25,296 nt of DNA from JBBQNY01 sp038330365 (GTDB taxonomy: Bacteria > Pseudomonadota > Gammaproteobacteria > Xanthomonadales > Ahniellaceae): NCBI GenBank assembly GCA_038330365.1, contig JBBQNY010000029.1, positions 1 through 25,296 of the forward strand, given 5' to 3'. The notes under the pieces were generated by a model. That model saw nothing but the letters and a program-made list of their open reading frames with translations. It searched no databases and was not told the origin of the DNA. The translations under genes and the position numbers were made by a program. Of this stretch, positions 1 to 8,639 are shown piece after piece. How positions within the stretch are numbered: the stretch's first letter is position 1; the number at the start of each line of letters is the position of its first letter.

Positions 1-16
1 TCCGGAGCAACACCGT

Positions 17-44
17 CCCGGATTGCGCTCTGGCGCGATCCGGG
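17..44. repeat. GC-rich hairpin upstream of the tRNA genes
   Basis: Arms 17-27 and 34-44 are complementary over 11 positions with one G-T wobble, around a 6-nt loop. No T-run follows, so it is not a canonical intrinsic terminator. It could end transcription of a gene left of the window, be a processing structure ahead of the tRNAs, or be an intergenic palindromic repeat. No other copy was noticed in this window. Confidence 0.45.
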
Positions 45-76
45 TCACCCCGTCACAATTCGCAAGCGCGCTACCT

Positions 77-150
77 GGCCAGGTGGCAGAGTGGTCATGC
101 AGCGGCCTGCAAAGCCGCCTACGCCGGTTCAATTCCGACCCTGGCCTCCA
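77..150 (+). tRNA. tRNA-Cys (anticodon GCA)
   Basis: The acceptor arm GGCCAGG (77-83) pairs perfectly with CCTGGCC (140-146), followed by U73 and an encoded CCA (148-150). The anticodon stem GCGGC/GCCGC closes the loop CTGCAAA, giving anticodon GCA. The T-loop GTTCAATTC is present. A U discriminator base is the known identity element of cysteine tRNA. The tRNA-Leu gene follows 39 nt downstream, probably in the same transcript; in E. coli the order glyW-cysT-leuZ is known, but no glycine tRNA is visible in the 76 bases before this one. Confidence 0.96.
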
Positions 151-189
151 TTTCGCCGATTGCTGGGCAATCGCGGAGCGTGCGGCATT

Positions 190-275
190 GCCCGGGTGGC
201 GGAACTGGTAGACGCAAGGGACTTAAAATCCCTCGGCCCTGTGCCATGCCGGTTCGATTCCGGCCCCGGGCACCA
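190..275 (+). tRNA. tRNA-Leu (anticodon TAA)
   Basis: The acceptor arm GCCCGGG (190-196) pairs with CCCGGGC (265-271), followed by A73 and an encoded CCA (273-275). The anticodon stem AGGGA/TCCCT closes the loop CTTAAAA, giving anticodon TAA. The extended variable arm between the anticodon and T arms is typical of class II leucine tRNAs, and the T-loop GTTCGATTC is canonical. The coding region of the secreted nuclease begins only 21 nt after the CCA end. Confidence 0.97.
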
Positions 276-296
276 CCGCAGACCGGAAACCTTCTT

Positions 297-2309
297 ATGA
301 CCTTTGGAATCCGGGTAGCGATCGGGCTCATGTGCTGCGCCGCCGCCTCGGCGCAGACCCAGTTGTTCGTGAACGAGCTGCACTACGACAACGCTGGCGA
401 AGATCTCAACGAGACCATCGAGGTCGCTGGGCCAGCCGGCACCGATCTTTCCGGCTTCTCACTGGTGCTCTACAACGGCAGTGGAGGAACCAGCTACGCA
501 ACGCTTCCACTGGGCGGCACGCTCGCCGACCAGTGCGGCGGTTTCGGCACGCAGGCCGTCGCGGCGCCCGGCCTGCAGAACGGTGCACCCGATGGCTTCG
601 CCCTGGTCAACAGTGCAGGACAAGTCCTCCAGTTCTTGAGCTACGAGGGCAGCTTCACCGCCAGCAACGGGCCCGCTGCCGGCCTCACCAGCACCGATAT
701 CGGGGTATCGGAAGGCGGCTCCGGATCGGCCACGGCCAGTCTGGCCCTGACGGGTTCGGGTTCGAGCTATGAGGATTTCTCCTGGGGGGTCGCCAGCAAC
801 GCCTCGTTCGGTGCCTGCAATCCACAGCAGACCTTCACTGGTGGTGTCGACAACGCGCCCGTGGTGATGTCGACCATCCCGGCCAACGGCGCCAGCGCCG
901 CCGCGACCGACACCAACGTGACCATCGCGTTTTCCGAGCCCGTGAGCGTCACGGGCGAATGGTTCGGCATTGCCTGCAGCGTGTCAGGCAAGCGGGGTAC
1001 TCCCGAGACGGGCGTGTCCAGCGCCAATTCCCGCACCTTCACTCTGGACCCGAACACGGACTTTGCTCCGGGCGAGTCCTGCACAGTGACGATCCACGCC
1101 GCCGGCGTTCGCGACCTGGACGGTACGCCCGATCCGCCGGCCTCCGACTTCGCCTTCAGCTTCAGCACCGCCGTCGACTCGGCGCCAATCGTGATGACGG
1201 TCAGTCCGGCCGATGGCGCCACCGGTGTAGGCACCGGAAGTCTTATCACCGTGACATTTTCGGAACCCGTCGATGCGGCATCCGGCGCATTCGCCCTCAG
1301 CTGCGGCGGAGCGGGGCAGGCTATCGTCTTGTCGGGAGGCCCGTCGCGATTCACGCTCGATCCGGCAGCCGATCTGCCCGAAGAGTCGTCGTGCACGCTC
1401 GCGATCACGGCCGCACTCGTGCTCGACCGGGACGGCACGCCGGACCCGATGGCAGCGGACTTCGCCAGCGGTTTCTTCACCGGCATCGGCAGTGGCGACT
1501 ACTACCTCGGCGTGGATGCGAGCAATGCTGCATCCTTGCGCACGACACTGCACGCCGTGATCAAGGATCACATGCGCTATCCCTACACCGACGACGTCGG
1601 CATCGACACCTGGGACATTCTGGAGCAGGCGGACGAGGATCCCCTGGCCTCCACGCGGATCCTCGACGTTTATCGCAATGCCACCTACGCCAAAGCCGGT
1701 GGCGGCAACAGCTCCTACAACCGCGAACACACGTGGCCCAATTCGCTCGGATTCCCGAACAACGTGCCGGAAAACTCCGCCTACACGGACACGCACATGC
1801 TGATGCTGTCCGACATCGGCCACAACTCCGCGCGCGGCAACCTGGCGTTCGGAAACTGCACCGCCGGCGAGACGTTCGCGACGCTCGCCTATTTCGGCCA
1901 GGGCGGAACTGGCCACGCGAACCTCCGCTGCGGTGCCTACTGGCACGTGTGGGATGCGTTGCGCGGCAACATCGCACGGGCGATCCTGTACATGGATATC
2001 CGCTACGAGGGCGGATCGCACGGCATCACCGGCGCGCCCGAACCGGATCTGCGGCTGACCGACAATGCCGCACTGATCGCACCGACCGGCGGCAATGCCT
2101 CGGTTGCCTATATGGGCCTGCTGACCGTGGTGCTGCAGTGGCACGCGGAGGATCCGCCGGACGAGCGGGAACGCCTGCGCAACGGCATCGTGCAGAGCTA
2201 CCAGGGCAACCGGAATCCCTTCGTGGACCACCCGGAGTGGGCGGCGTGCCTGTATCTCTCGCAGTGCGCGGCTTCGATGCAGAACATCTTCAGCGACGGC
2301 TTCGAGTAG
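297..2309 (+). CDS. secreted endonuclease I-family DNase with lamin-tail-like and Ig-like domains
   Basis: The protein has 670 residues from the ATG at 297; longer in-frame starts would run through the tRNA-Leu gene and are rejected. A signal peptide is visible (hydrophobic stretch 8-18, cleavage after the Ala-Ser-Ala near residue 19). Next comes a lamin-tail-like domain (about 20-150, opening FVNELHYDN), then two tandem Ig-like repeats of SbsA/Big_5 type (about 185-292 and 292-397; each has an AFSEPV or TFSEPV strand and a DGTPDP turn). The C-terminal part (about 400-655) is the endonuclease I (NucM/EndA) family: YNREHTWPNSLGF carries the catalytic His of the beta-beta-alpha metal finger, followed by DTHML and SARGN motifs. 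Expected role is extracellular or cell-surface DNA degradation for nutrients or biofilm remodelling. The protein ends in NIFSDGFE, a possible sorting tail. No strong Shine-Dalgarno is seen. Nuclease family is sure; the tail's role is inference. Confidence 0.9.
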   Translation: MTFGIRVAIGLMCCAAASAQTQLFVNELHYDNAGEDLNETIEVAGPAGTDLSGFSLVLYNGSGGTSYATLPLGGTLADQCGGFGTQAVAAPGLQNGAPDGFALVNSAGQVLQFLSYEGSFTASNGPAAGLTSTDIGVSEGGSGSATASLALTGSGSSYEDFSWGVASNASFGACNPQQTFTGGVDNAPVVMSTIPANGASAAATDTNVTIAFSEPVSVTGEWFGIACSVSGKRGTPETGVSSANSRTFTLDPNTDFAPGESCTVTIHAAGVRDLDGTPDPPASDFAFSFSTAVDSAPIVMTVSPADGATGVGTGSLITVTFSEPVDAASGAFALSCGGAGQAIVLSGGPSRFTLDPAADLPEESSCTLAITAALVLDRDGTPDPMAADFASGFFTGIGSGDYYLGVDASNAASLRTTLHAVIKDHMRYPYTDDVGIDTWDILEQADEDPLASTRILDVYRNATYAKAGGGNSSYNREHTWPNSLGFPNNVPENSAYTDTHMLMLSDIGHNSARGNLAFGNCTAGETFATLAYFGQGGTGHANLRCGAYWHVWDALRGNIARAILYMDIRYEGGSHGITGAPEPDLRLTDNAALIAPTGGNASVAYMGLLTVVLQWHAEDPPDERERLRNGIVQSYQGNRNPFVDHPEWAACLYLSQCAASMQNIFSDGFE

Positions 2310-2483
2310 CAGGAACGCGGACGGGCAGGGCGGAGTGGCGGGGCGGGCATTTTGCGCGACGCGAGAAGGAGCGCCCAGCGTTCGCTCGATGTGGTTGCAA
2401 GCGATCGGATCCCCACTTTGGCACGTTCCGCACCTCGGAAGTCAAGTCTGTTCGACGCTGGCGCAGGGGTATACCGTCGAGCC

Positions 2484-3023
2484 ATGCAATTGCTACGACA
2501 ACCACGCACCGCGACCCGCAACGCCACCGCGTTCGCCTACCTGATGGGTCTGTACGGCGACAACTACTGGCGGCTTGCGCGCCTGTTTTCGCCGCATCTT
2601 CTCGCGGTCGGCGAATACTGCTCGAATGTGGACGGTGATCAACCGCTGGTATTGCGTGTTCATGAGCAGCAGGCCTACACCACGCTCATGAGCTTGAGCT
2701 ACGAGTTCGACGGGGCCGGGCGCGGCCGCAACCCGGGCGCGGAGCTCCGCTTCTATCGCGACGCGCGGGTCGCCGAGATTCTCGCCTGCGACGATCAGGC
2801 GCGCATCGAGGATGTGCTCGGCCGCGAAGCATCATCCAAGGCCGTGTTTGGTTACCGGCTGCGGATCAACGCCTTCCTCGGCAAATGGCTCGAATTCATC
2901 GAGGATCGCGGGCACTCGCGCTTCTCGCTGAAGGCACGGGCTTCGAGCCTGCACCTCGACGACGCAGGTGAAAGTCAGCCGCCCGACCGTAGCGCGCGCG
3001 CGTCCAGAAACTCCTCGCGCTGA
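2484..3023 (+). CDS. DUF1249 (YqiB-like) protein
   Basis: A 179-residue soluble protein from the ATG at 2484. An upstream in-frame ATG at 2352 would add 44 low-complexity residues that do not look like family sequence, so the later start was chosen. The body has features of DUF1249, the E. coli YqiB family: LMGLYGDNYWRLARLF near the N terminus, a central VLRVHEQQAYTT strand region, then PGAELRFYRDARVAE. No catalytic motif is known for the family and its function is undetermined. In E. coli yqiB lies beside nudF and cpdA; here the neighbours are a DNase and a cation efflux gene, so context gives no help. It ends 17 nt before the CDF gene and the two could share a transcript. The last 20 or so residues (Ser/Arg-rich) look like a lineage-specific tail. 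Confidence 0.82.
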   Translation: MQLLRQPRTATRNATAFAYLMGLYGDNYWRLARLFSPHLLAVGEYCSNVDGDQPLVLRVHEQQAYTTLMSLSYEFDGAGRGRNPGAELRFYRDARVAEILACDDQARIEDVLGREASSKAVFGYRLRINAFLGKWLEFIEDRGHSRFSLKARASSLHLDDAGESQPPDRSARASRNSSR

Positions 3024-3040
3024 AGCACAGGCGATACGGG

Positions 3041-3955
3041 ATGGGCGCAGGTCACGATCACGGAACGGTATCCATCCGCCACGAGCGGCCGCTGTGGTGG
3101 GCACTTGGGCTGACGTCGGCGTTCCTGATCGCGGAAGTGATCGGTGCCTGGCTCACCAACAGCCTGGCGCTGTTGTCAGACGCCGCGCACATGGGCACCG
3201 ATACGTTGGCGCTGGTCATCGCGCTTGCCGCCGTCAGGCTCAGTCGCAAACCGCCGGACTCGGAGCGCACCTTTGGCTACGTCCGTGCGGAAGCGATGGG
3301 TGCGATGGCAAACGGTCTGCTGCTGTTCGCCGTGGCGGCGTACATCCTGTTCGAAGCGATCCAGCGCTTCCGGCAACCACCGGAGGTCCACTCCGGCGGC
3401 ATGCTGCTGATCGCGACATTGGGTCTGATCGTGAATCTGATCGCGATGCGCCTGCTCAAGGCCGGCAGCGAAGAAAATCTCAACCTCAAGGGTGCGTATC
3501 TCGAAGTCTGGGCCGACATGCTGGGCTCGATCGGAGTGATCGCAGCAGCGGTGCTGATCTACTTCACCGGCTGGCGCGTTGTCGACCCCATCGTGGCTGT
3601 GCTCATCGGACTCTGGGTGCTGCCCCGCACCTGGACGCTGCTTCGCGAAGCCGGCAATGTGCTGATGCTCGGAGTGCCCAAGGGCATGGACCTCGAGGCG
3701 ATCCGCGCGGCGCTCACCACCCACCCCGGCGTCGACAGCATCCACGATCTCCACCTCTGGGCGCTGGGCTCGAGCCGCCCCGCGCTCATGGTGCACGTCA
3801 CCACCGGTCCCGAGCAGGACTACGACGCGCTTCGGCTGGCACTCGACGGCATGCTGGCCGAACGCTTCGACATTCTGCACACCACCATCCAGATCGAGCG
3901 CGCAGCGTGCGTCACCGCTGCCTGCGACGCCCGACCCGAGGTCCACGCTCACTGA
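3041..3955 (+). CDS. czcD: cation diffusion facilitator, CzcD/ZitB type
   Basis: A 304-residue inner-membrane protein with six expected helices. CDF transporters exchange cytoplasmic Zn(II), Co(II) or Cd(II) for protons. The intramembrane site is visible as SDAAHMGTD in helix 2 (Asp47, His50, Asp54 candidates) and LEVWADMLGS in helix 5 (Glu155, Asp159). The latter form matches CzcD rather than the His-Asp form of many Zn-only transporters. The cytoplasmic C-terminal domain holds HDLHLWALGS (from 235) and HTTIQIE (from 280), which bind metal at the dimer interface. A short His-containing N terminus (GHDHG) precedes helix 1. Length fits the family. It is convergent with the czcCBA operon, which is likely to handle the same ions. 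The Shine-Dalgarno is weak. Family assignment is firm; exact ion preference is not. Confidence 0.93.
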   Translation: MGAGHDHGTVSIRHERPLWWALGLTSAFLIAEVIGAWLTNSLALLSDAAHMGTDTLALVIALAAVRLSRKPPDSERTFGYVRAEAMGAMANGLLLFAVAAYILFEAIQRFRQPPEVHSGGMLLIATLGLIVNLIAMRLLKAGSEENLNLKGAYLEVWADMLGSIGVIAAAVLIYFTGWRVVDPIVAVLIGLWVLPRTWTLLREAGNVLMLGVPKGMDLEAIRAALTTHPGVDSIHDLHLWALGSSRPALMVHVTTGPEQDYDALRLALDGMLAERFDILHTTIQIERAACVTAACDARPEVHAH

Positions 3956-4024
3956 CGTCCAGATTGTCGCGTTGCCCAGCCCGCTGCAGTGAACGCACTG
4001 AAGCCTTGGTCGATCGCACCCGCA

Positions 4025-4038
4025 GCAACGATCGTTGC
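4025..4038. repeat. 14-bp perfect palindrome in the convergent czcD/czcA spacer
   Basis: GCAACGATCGTTGC reads the same on both strands. It lies in the 198-nt gap (3956-4153) between the stop codons of the CDF gene and czcA. Nothing else is evident in this gap: no T-tract typical of an intrinsic terminator on either strand and no convincing ORF. The palindrome could be a protein-binding site or chance. Confidence 0.4.
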
Positions 4039-4153
4039 AGTCCGTCGACTCGCAGCGACCGACACAACGCTCAACCAAACGACCTTCGGCGCTATCGGCA
4101 AGTTGCGGCCAAGCAGGCTCCCGACTTTCGGCAGCGAGTGCGCGCCGCACCGA

Positions 4154-7100
4154 TCATGCCGGCTGCCCGGCGCCGAGGCGATCGTCGCGATGCAGGAGTC
4201 GATAAAGCGCGGGCAGCACCAGCAACGTCAGCAGCGTTGACGAGACAATGCCGCCGATCACGACAGTTGCCAGCGGTCGTTGAACTTCGGCACCGGTGCC
4301 GACGTTCAGGGCCATGGGCAGGAAGCCGAGGCTCGCCACGAGCGCCGTCATCAACACCGGCCGCAGTCGCGTGAGCGCACCGTCGACCACCGCTTCCTGC
4401 AATGGATCGCCATCCGCGCGCAGTTTGCGTATGAAGCTGATCATCACCAGGCCGTTCAGGACCGCGACGCCCGACAGCGCGATGAATCCGACCCCTGCGG
4501 ATATGGATAGCGGTATCCCACGCAACCACAACGCCAGAACGCCACCCGTCAACGCCAGCGGCACGCCGCTGAAGACGATGGCGGCGTCCTTGCCGGAGCC
4601 CAACGCCATGAACAGCAGGCCGAATATCATCACCAGCACGACGGGGACCATCACCGTCAAACGGCGACCGGCCGAGATCAGCTGCTCGAAGGTGCCGCCG
4701 TATTCCACCCACGTGCCTTCGGGCAACTCGATCTCCTGAGCGACTCGCTGCCGCAAGTCCTCGACGAAAGAGCCAAGGTCGCGACCGCGCACGTTGGCCG
4801 TGATCACCACCCGGCGCTTGCCGTTCTCGCGGCTGATCTGGTTGGGACCCAGGCTCACATCGATGGCCGCAACCTCGCCGAGCGGAACGTGCGCCGGCGA
4901 CTTCGGCATGCCCTCCGCATCGGCTGCGTCGCCGCCAGGCAGCGGGATCGGCAACGACGCGAGCGCGTTCGGATCCTGCCGCTGTGCTTCTGGCAAGCGC
5001 ACGACAATGTCGAACCGGCGATCACCTTCAAACACCTGCCCCGCACGCGCGCCGCCGAGTGCGATCGAAGCTGTGTCCTGCACGTCTGCCACCGACAAGC
5101 CATAGCGCGCGAGCGCGGCTCGATCCGGTGTGATCGTCATGAGGGGCAAGCCGGTCACTTGCTCAAGCTTCACGTCAGCAGCGCCTTCGATTCCGCCTGC
5201 AACCGTCTCGATCTGGCGACCCACCTCTGCCAACTGCTCCATGTCATCGCCGTACAGCTTGATCGCGACTTCCGCGCGCACACCCGCGATGAGCTCGTTC
5301 ATGCGCATCTGCACGGGCTGGGTGAACTCGTAGTTGTTGCCCGGAATGGCACGAACTGCGGCATCGAGTTCAGCGATCAGTCTGTTTTTCGACTTGCGCG
5401 GATCCGGCCAGTCCGCACGACCCTTGAGCATGATGAACGTGTCCGCCACCGACGGTGGCATCGGGTCCGTGGCGACTTCCGCCGTGCCGAGCTTGCCGAA
5501 AACCAGATCGACTTCGGGAAACCGCTTGATCCTCGCTTCCAGCAGTTCCTGCATCCCCACCGCCTGGGTCAGGCTGGTTCCCGGAATACGCAATGCATGC
5601 AGGGCAATGTCGCCTTCATCGAGATTCGGAATGAACTCGGTGCCGAGGCGAGTGGCGAGCAGTGCCGCCAGCACGGTCAGCACCGCGGCTGCAGCCACCA
5701 CGGCGACGCGCATGGCAAGCGCCACCTTCAGCATGGGCTCGTAGACGCGTTTCATGCCGCGCATCACGCCAGTTTCCTTCTCCGCGACTTTGCCGGTCAC
5801 GAACTGGGCGACCGCAGCCGGCACAAAGGTCAACGACAAGGCCATGGCGGCAGTCAGGGCGATGACCACCGTGAACGCCATCGGGTGAAACATCTTTCCT
5901 TCGATGCCGGTGAGCGCGAAGATCGGCAGATAGACCGCGGCAATGATGAAAAGACCGAACAGGCTCGGCTTGATGACTTCGCTGCTGGCAGTGGCAGCGA
6001 GTTCGAAGCGTTCGTCACGTTCGAGCAGCCGCCCAAGACGATGCTGGCTCTGGCCGAACCGGCGCAGGCAGTTCTCGACAATGATGACCGCGCCATCGAC
6101 GATCAAGCCGAAGTCGAGCGCGCCCAGACTCATGAGATTTGCCGACACCCGGTTTTCAACCATGCCGGTGATCGTCATCAGCATGGTAAGCGGGATGACC
6201 GCAGCCGTGATGAATGCCGCCCGCAAATTGCCGAGCAACAGGAACAGCACCACAACCACGAGCAGCGCACCCTCCAGCAGATTCTTGCGCACGGTGGCAA
6301 TGGTGCGATCCACCAGATCGGTGCGGTCGTAGACGGCACGTGCAGTGACCCCATCAGGCAAGGTCGCGTCGATTTCCTCGAGTTTTGCAGCGGCGCGCTG
6401 GGCGACTGCGCGGCTGTTCTCGCCGATGAGCATGAAGACAGTGCCCAGCACGACTTCCTTGCCGTCCTTGGTCGCCGCGCCGGTGCGAAGTTCGCTGCCT
6501 TCGCCCACCTCGGCGACATCACTGATGCGCAACGGCAATCCATCACGCGTCGCGAGCACGATCTGTCGCAGTCCGTCGGCGTCGCCAATCTGGCCCGGGA
6601 CGCGGATCAGGTACTGCTCGCCGGAGCGTTCGATGTAACCGGCGCCGACGTTAGCGTTGTTGCGCGCAACGGCGCGTTCCACATCGCGCATGGTCAGGCC
6701 GTACGCGAGCAGCCTGGTCGGATCGGGGGTGATGTGGAACTGGCGCACATACCCGCCAACACTGTTGACCTCGGTGACACCCTTGAGGTGCCGCAGTTGC
6801 GGTCGCACGACCCAGTCCTGCAGCGTGCGCAACGCAGTGGGTGACCAGTCGACTGTGGCGTTGCTGCCCTGGCGTTCGGCCTCGACCGTATACATGAAGA
6901 TCTCGCCCAGCCCGGTGGCAACGGGTCCGAGCGTGGGCTCGAGGCCAGTCGGCAGCTGCGAGGCGGCTTGCTGCAGCCGTTCCGCCACCTGCTGTCGCGC
7001 GAAGTAGATGTCCGTGCCGTCTTCGAAAACCACGGTCACCTGTGAAAGTCCGTAGCGCGAAATGGAACGTGTGTATTCCAGACGCGCGAGTCCCGCGAGC

Positions 7101-7315
7101 GCGGTCTCGACCGGAAAAGTCACACGCTGCTCGGATTCCAGCGGCGAATAGCCAGGCGCTTCGGTGTTGATCTGTACCTGGACGTTGGTGATGTCCGGCA
7201 CCGCATCGATCGGCAACCGGCCGTAGTTCCAGATGCCCAGTGCGGACAATCCGAGCACCAGCAGCATCACCAGCCAGCGGTGCGCAATTGCAGCGCGAAT
7301 AATGCGTTCGAGCAT
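4154..7315 (-). CDS. czcA: heavy-metal efflux RND pump, CzcA family
   Basis: A 1053-residue inner-membrane proton/metal antiporter, full length for HME-RND pumps. It is the energised part of the tripartite CzcCBA complex. The N terminus has the expected first helix (HRWLVMLLVLGLSALGIW) and the LPIDAVPDITNVQV motif. The proton-relay helix reads DFGLIVDGAVIIVEN from Asp401, placing Asp401, Asp407 and Glu414 at the positions of the essential charged residues of Cupriavidus CzcA. This form marks the Zn/Co/Cd branch; the Cu/Ag pump CusA has a different helix-4 sequence. Two large periplasmic loops follow helices 1 and 7. The start is supported by a GAGGAAGAGAG-like ribosome site ending about 2-3 nt before the ATG. 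It is last in the minus-strand operon czcI-like/czcC/czcB/czcA, 85 nt after czcB. Substrate range (Zn, Co, Cd) is inferred from the motif. Confidence 0.96.
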   Translation of the reverse strand: MLERIIRAAIAHRWLVMLLVLGLSALGIWNYGRLPIDAVPDITNVQVQINTEAPGYSPLESEQRVTFPVETALAGLARLEYTRSISRYGLSQVTVVFEDGTDIYFARQQVAERLQQAASQLPTGLEPTLGPVATGLGEIFMYTVEAERQGSNATVDWSPTALRTLQDWVVRPQLRHLKGVTEVNSVGGYVRQFHITPDPTRLLAYGLTMRDVERAVARNNANVGAGYIERSGEQYLIRVPGQIGDADGLRQIVLATRDGLPLRISDVAEVGEGSELRTGAATKDGKEVVLGTVFMLIGENSRAVAQRAAAKLEEIDATLPDGVTARAVYDRTDLVDRTIATVRKNLLEGALLVVVVLFLLLGNLRAAFITAAVIPLTMLMTITGMVENRVSANLMSLGALDFGLIVDGAVIIVENCLRRFGQSQHRLGRLLERDERFELAATASSEVIKPSLFGLFIIAAVYLPIFALTGIEGKMFHPMAFTVVIALTAAMALSLTFVPAAVAQFVTGKVAEKETGVMRGMKRVYEPMLKVALAMRVAVVAAAAVLTVLAALLATRLGTEFIPNLDEGDIALHALRIPGTSLTQAVGMQELLEARIKRFPEVDLVFGKLGTAEVATDPMPPSVADTFIMLKGRADWPDPRKSKNRLIAELDAAVRAIPGNNYEFTQPVQMRMNELIAGVRAEVAIKLYGDDMEQLAEVGRQIETVAGGIEGAADVKLEQVTGLPLMTITPDRAALARYGLSVADVQDTASIALGGARAGQVFEGDRRFDIVVRLPEAQRQDPNALASLPIPLPGGDAADAEGMPKSPAHVPLGEVAAIDVSLGPNQISRENGKRRVVITANVRGRDLGSFVEDLRQRVAQEIELPEGTWVEYGGTFEQLISAGRRLTVMVPVVLVMIFGLLFMALGSGKDAAIVFSGVPLALTGGVLALWLRGIPLSISAGVGFIALSGVAVLNGLVMISFIRKLRADGDPLQEAVVDGALTRLRPVLMTALVASLGFLPMALNVGTGAEVQRPLATVVIGGIVSSTLLTLLVLPALYRLLHRDDRLGAGQPA

Positions 7316-7400
7316 TTCTCTCTTCCTCGTGTCCAGTCATCGCGCAGCGCGCGAATGCGTCCGTGGGGCCGCGAGCCGGTGGCTCGCAGGCGGGCCGGCC

Positions 7401-8639
7401 TCAGTGGTCGTGGCTGGCGCCGGACTTTTCGATATCGGCCTTGATCAGAAAACTCTGCTCGGTCACGTAAGTCGTACCGGGCTTGAGCCCCTCGATGACT
7501 TCCACGTTGGTGCCATCACGTGCACCCAGTTCCAGCATGCGTACCTCGTACGTCGTGCCCACCTGCGCGAACACCACCGTGAAGTCGCGAAAGCGCTGCA
7601 GCGCCGACTCCTTGACGGCGAGTGGCACTTCGCGAGCGGCAACCGTGATTTCGGCGGCAACGCTCATGCCGGGTCGCCAGCGGCCCTCAGGGTTCTGGAT
7701 ACTCGCGCGCGCCACCACACTCTGGCCTTGCGTGGCCAGCGGCAGCAGGGCGTCGATGACCGTGTTCTCCTCGGCATCGCCGGTGGCTGATTTCACGTGT
7801 ACGGATTGGCCAGGCGCCATGCGTGAGGCGTCGCGCCCGATCGCGTGCAACTCGACCCAGACGCGCGACAGATCGGCCAACTCGATCAAGGTGTTGTCGC
7901 CGGCGACATCGCCCACATTGGTGTTGCGCATGAGCACAAGGCCGGCGATCGGTGCCACCACGGCATAGCTGCGCATACTGTCGTTGCCCTCGACCACGAC
8001 CAGCGTCTGGCCGCGGCGGACACGATCGCCCTGCTGCACGCGCACTTCGCGCACGATGCCAGCGAAGCGCGCCTTGACGTCGGCACGCCGATTGGCATCG
8101 AGCGCAACCGTGCCCATGACGCGCACGGTGTCGCGGACGATCGCGGGTCCGGCTACCGCGACTTTCACACCCGCTTCGGCAGCCGTTGCAGTCGGGATAC
8201 TCGTGCGGCCTTCGTACGAGGCGTACTGCCACTGGTGGTCCTTGCCCTGGTTCCGTGCACTGACCTTGACGTCGAACGAATGCGGCTCTCCGACCGTGCC
8301 ACTGCCTACGAGATAGTCGTTCTCCGCGACAAAGGTGAACTGATTGACTTCTCCGTCGAGGCGACTGAGCTCGATGCTGGCCTCGACCTCACGCGCTTCG
8401 ATCATCTTGTCATTGCGGTACGCATACAGCCGATACTGCGGCGGTACGCCGGTCTCGAAGATCGTGACTTCCAGTGCGAATTCGCCATCGCGCAGCATTC
8501 GGCCCCGATGTGGCCCCCGCTCGTATTCGGCTGGCGCCTCTGCAGCGTGACCCGCAGGCATTTCCGGGCCGGACCCGGTATCGCCGCACGCGGCGAGCAG
8601 CAGAAACATGGCAGTACTGGCAACAAGTCGGGCAATCAT
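7401..8639 (-). CDS. czcB: periplasmic adaptor lipoprotein of the Czc efflux system
   Basis: A 412-residue membrane fusion protein linking the CzcA pump to the CzcC outer membrane channel. The N terminus is a lipoprotein signal with lipobox LAAC (Cys18), so it should be anchored by lipid in the inner membrane. Residues about 35-135 form the extra N-terminal domain found in CzcB-type adaptors (GPHRGRMLRDGEFALEVTI). The barrel-sandwich (lipoyl) halves lie near GIVREVRVQQGDRVRRGQTL and VVAPIAGLV, followed by beta-barrel and membrane-proximal domains (VVARASIQNPEGRWRPGMSV). The protein ends in SHDH, which could bind metal. The ATG overlaps the czcC stop in an ATGA (8636-8639), so translation is coupled. 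Family is clear; no regulator sits inside the operon. Confidence 0.94.
   Translation of the reverse strand: MIARLVASTAMFLLLAACGDTGSGPEMPAGHAAEAPAEYERGPHRGRMLRDGEFALEVTIFETGVPPQYRLYAYRNDKMIEAREVEASIELSRLDGEVNQFTFVAENDYLVGSGTVGEPHSFDVKVSARNQGKDHQWQYASYEGRTSIPTATAAEAGVKVAVAGPAIVRDTVRVMGTVALDANRRADVKARFAGIVREVRVQQGDRVRRGQTLVVVEGNDSMRSYAVVAPIAGLVLMRNTNVGDVAGDNTLIELADLSRVWVELHAIGRDASRMAPGQSVHVKSATGDAEENTVIDALLPLATQGQSVVARASIQNPEGRWRPGMSVAAEITVAAREVPLAVKESALQRFRDFTVVFAQVGTTYEVRMLELGARDGTNVEVIEGLKPGTTYVTEQSFLIKADIEKSGASHDH

Noticed and set aside
1..76. Possible glycine tRNA before tRNA-Cys as in E. coli
   Set aside because: No T-loop or acceptor pairing could be found; the only structure is a simple hairpin.
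2441..2475. Promoter for the DUF1249 gene with TATACC as -10
   Set aside because: Candidate -35 boxes are at 13 or 23 bp, outside the workable range.
959..2638. 559-codon frame inside the nuclease gene
   Set aside because: Out-of-frame shadow of the nuclease; extremely Arg/His-rich with no domain.
2968..4374. 468-codon plus-strand frame over the CDF gene
   Set aside because: Overlaps the clear CDF gene in another frame and runs into the 3' end of czcA on the other strand; no protein family features.
4889..6844. 651-codon open frame on the plus strand opposite czcA
   Set aside because: It is antisense to the well-conserved czcA, its translation is rich in Arg, His and Gln with no recognisable domain, and long antisense frames are expected in GC-rich genes.
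4154..7315. Assignment of the RND pump to the Cu/Ag CusA type because of the copper neighbours
   Set aside because: The proton-relay helix DFGLIVDGAVIIVEN is of the CzcA type, and the pump is in a separate divergent operon.
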